Assembly: GCA_003427395.1 (NCBI GenBank)
Contig: BFEA01000780.1
Location: 126,343 to 146,957 of the forward strand
Source of the DNA: Chara braunii
Lineage: Eukaryota > Streptophyta > Charophyceae > Charales > Characeae
Direction: 5' to 3'
Length of the DNA stretch: 20,615 nt
Shown: positions 19,261 through 20,615 of the stretch, in pieces
Layout: each line of letters opens with the position of its first letter
How positions within the stretch are numbered: position 1 is the first letter of the stretch
Notes under the pieces: generated by a model
Databases searched by the model: none
The model's input: the letters and a program-made list of their open reading frames with translations, nothing else
What the model was told of the DNA's origin: nothing
Translations under genes and position numbers: made by a program

Positions 19261-19786
19261 TGATAGGTTGAGTGGTGAAACTGAACTCCAATAAATTGCG
19301 CCACCAGCATGCCTGTCGAGGGGAAAGTTTGGGCTTTGTGAGGAAAGCCTGGACAACAGAGTTGTTCGTGCGCACCGTGAAGGGAGCCCTATGCAACTAG
19401 TGATGCCAATGCTGGGTAGCATAAACTACCACGACAACGTCACGTTCATCGGCAATGTAGTTTATCATGGCCGACAATAACTGACAGGGGTAGAAAGTGA
19501 TCGAGCAATCCTTAGCGCGAGCCTCGACAGTCCCATCCTCCGCGATGGTCGAAGAGTAAGTAACGGGAGGACTGTCAATGGAGGGTAGCGATGGAAGGGT
19601 AAGCGTCAGTCGAGAAGCAGTGTCAACAGGAGGAGGAGGAAAGTGAGGAATATGGGGATAAGGGAAGTCGGGTGGGGAAGGAAACACCTGGGAAAGTACA
19701 ACTCCTACTGCCAAATCTAACGCATCGGTCGTGATGATGAAAGGGCGATCAAAATCAAGGCGGCGAAGAATCGATGCACAAGTCAC
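19252..19786 (-). pseudogene. Gypsy RNase H, main part
   Basis: The frame 19397-19786 has DFDRPFIITTDALDLAVGVV, which carries the first catalytic Asp (residue 21). After a proline-rich insertion (residues 34-93) come ITFYPCQLLSAMINYIADER and VYATQHWHH. The Glu expected before NY is Met (residue 107). Past a TAG the frame continues PFTVRTNNSVVQAFLTKP, where the usual TD is TN (Asn codon at 19364-19366). Two of three catalytic acids are therefore gone. In an intact element RNase H removes the RNA strand during reverse transcription. Confidence 0.85.
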
Positions 19787-19789
19787 CGC

Positions 19790-19935
19790 CTTTTTTAGGG
19801 CACGAAAGGCGTCCTTGCAGAAGGGTGTCCAAAACCACCGCGGGTTCTCTTGGAGGACGATGGACTAGCGAATCCCTGGATGAAAGCACTTAGTAACCAG
19901 TGAGGCCTAGGAAACTGCAAGGGTCTCATTTTTTT
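19790..19935 (-). pseudogene. Gypsy RT C-terminal end
   Basis: On the minus strand, broken by stops, a segment ending FWTPFCKDAFRALKKAVTCA is readable. It matches the W...c..AF..LK..l..apvL segment joining RT to RNase H. Upstream of about 19935 no RT can be read. Confidence 0.7.
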
Positions 19936-20007
19936 ACAACGAATCTTTTCCCCGCACCTGCGCGTGTGTGTGTATGAGAGAGACTACTCTGGCACGACAA
20001 ACGCGTC

Positions 20008-20010
<3 letters not shown>

Positions 20011-20096
<86 letters not shown>
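20011..20096. repeat. (TC)43 microsatellite
   Basis: An uninterrupted CT run of 86 bp lies right of the Gypsy fragment. Leu-Ser and Arg-Glu frames across it are artefacts. Confidence 0.97.
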
Positions 20097-20101
<5 letters not shown>

Positions 20102-20510
20102 CATCTTCCCCCCACTTGTGCTTCACCTGCGCGCGAAAAAAGAAAAACGAGGTTGCTTGCTTTCTTTTTTTTTCTAAGAAGAATCTCATTTATTTATTTG
20201 TTTTCCTTTTTGTTCTGTTCATGTTGTACTACTGGTAGTTCGGCAAGGCTCAGCGTACCGGTAGCCAGAGGGTCCCAAAAAAAGTACCTCCAGGTACTGG
20301 TGGTTTAAGGGCCTAGTTGCACTACTGGCCATCCGCCACAATCCCTGGCAGACTACTAGTACTGGCAAGTGAAAAAGGAGAAAATCCTGCCGAGTCGGAG
20401 GCCTAAATTGCGCTTACTCACCACTATTCAATTTGAGCAGAAAGGTTAAAAAAAGGTTCTTCGTGACGTCTCCAGTGGTGAAGCTGGAGTACTCACCAGC
20501 AATTGATTTT
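20097..20510. other. Intergenic stretch, nothing recognised
   Basis: A/T-rich then mixed sequence with several short TACTGG/GGTACTGG repeats (20225-20365). No gene or retroelement domain is readable. Confidence 0.4.
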
Positions 20511-20615
20511 GTGGAGGGGACCACTAGGACTACCCTCAACAAAACAGCAGTGGAGGGGACACTACGACTACCCTCCACAAAACAGCAATGGAGGGGACAC
20601 TAGGACTACCCTCCA
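20511..20615. repeat. ~38-bp tandem repeat with internal hairpin, runs off the window
   Basis: Units begin at 20511, 20550 and 20588 (39 and 38 bp). Each reads TGGAGGGGAC...CTACCCTC(C/A)A...AAAACAGCA. Within a unit TGGAGGG pairs with CCCTCCA across about 14 bases. The third unit is cut by the window end. Confidence 0.9.

Larger units (their letters stand above)
17000..19935 (-). mobile_element. Degenerate Ty3/Gypsy chromovirus fragment
   Basis: On the minus strand, from high to low coordinates: end of RT (about 19790-19935), RNase H (about 18836-19786, interrupted), H2C2/linker, integrase core, integrase C-terminal barrel and chromodomain. This is the pol order of Ty3/Gypsy elements, and the chromodomain marks the chromovirus branch. 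Gag, protease and most of RT are absent, and the 5' side abuts a (TC)43 microsatellite. Frameshifts, stops and lost catalytic residues show an old dead copy. No LTR was identified. Confidence 0.87.

Overview
The window looks like repeat-rich intergenic DNA from a plant-lineage eukaryote. The evidence is a chromodomain-type Ty3/Gypsy element, a plant L1-type LINE with a zf-RVT domain, long dinucleotide and trinucleotide microsatellites, and no bacterial-style gene organisation. I cannot name the species. A streptophyte (charophyte, bryophyte, fern or similar) is a guess from the mixed GC content and element types. No intact host gene could be supported. Nearly every recognisable coding segment is a decayed piece of a transposable element.

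Layout, left to right. 1-430 holds G-rich and AC/GT microsatellites that form a large fold-back. 430-2267 has no recognised gene, only a GC-rich open frame (864-1427) of unknown status. 2268-4466 has the architecture of a solo or orphan LTR: TG...CA ends, degenerate ~120-bp repeats, nine 67/65-bp tandem repeats, a TATA box and a polyadenylation signal. A strong 34-nt hairpin follows at 4488-4521. 4540-6842 is GCA/CAG-rich and then carries an array of exon-like modules with many consensus splice-donor sites and a recurring ESSA-coding motif. 7240-7540 has two diverged copies of a repeat with a conserved palindrome. 8145-8560 is a tandem array of tRNA-like (Pol III A-box) units on the minus strand. 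9240-10090 contains several strong palindromes and a duplicated G-box segment. 10819-11215 is a hairpin followed by a duplicated palindromic unit that includes a (C)34 run.

11504-15860 is one degenerate, 5'-truncated L1-type LINE on the minus strand. In element order it contains endonuclease, linker, reverse transcriptase, thumb, a tandemly duplicated zf-RVT segment and the C-terminus. 17000-19935 is a minus-strand chromovirus fragment: RT C-terminus, RNase H, H2C2/integrase and chromodomain. It is dead by several criteria: lost catalytic residues in RNase H and integrase, frameshifts and stops. A ~369-bp transposon-like insertion with a 9-bp target-site duplication interrupts its RNase H. 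The 5' part is cut off by a (TC)43 microsatellite. The window ends in a short hairpin-forming tandem repeat that continues beyond the edge.

The most interesting signals are the tRNA-like 63-bp tandem array, the exon/splice-donor array, the nested insertion with its target-site duplication, the palindromic poly-C duplication, and the unusual ~60-residue proline-rich insertion inside RNase H. All protein-family calls come from reading conserved motifs by eye; no database search was run.
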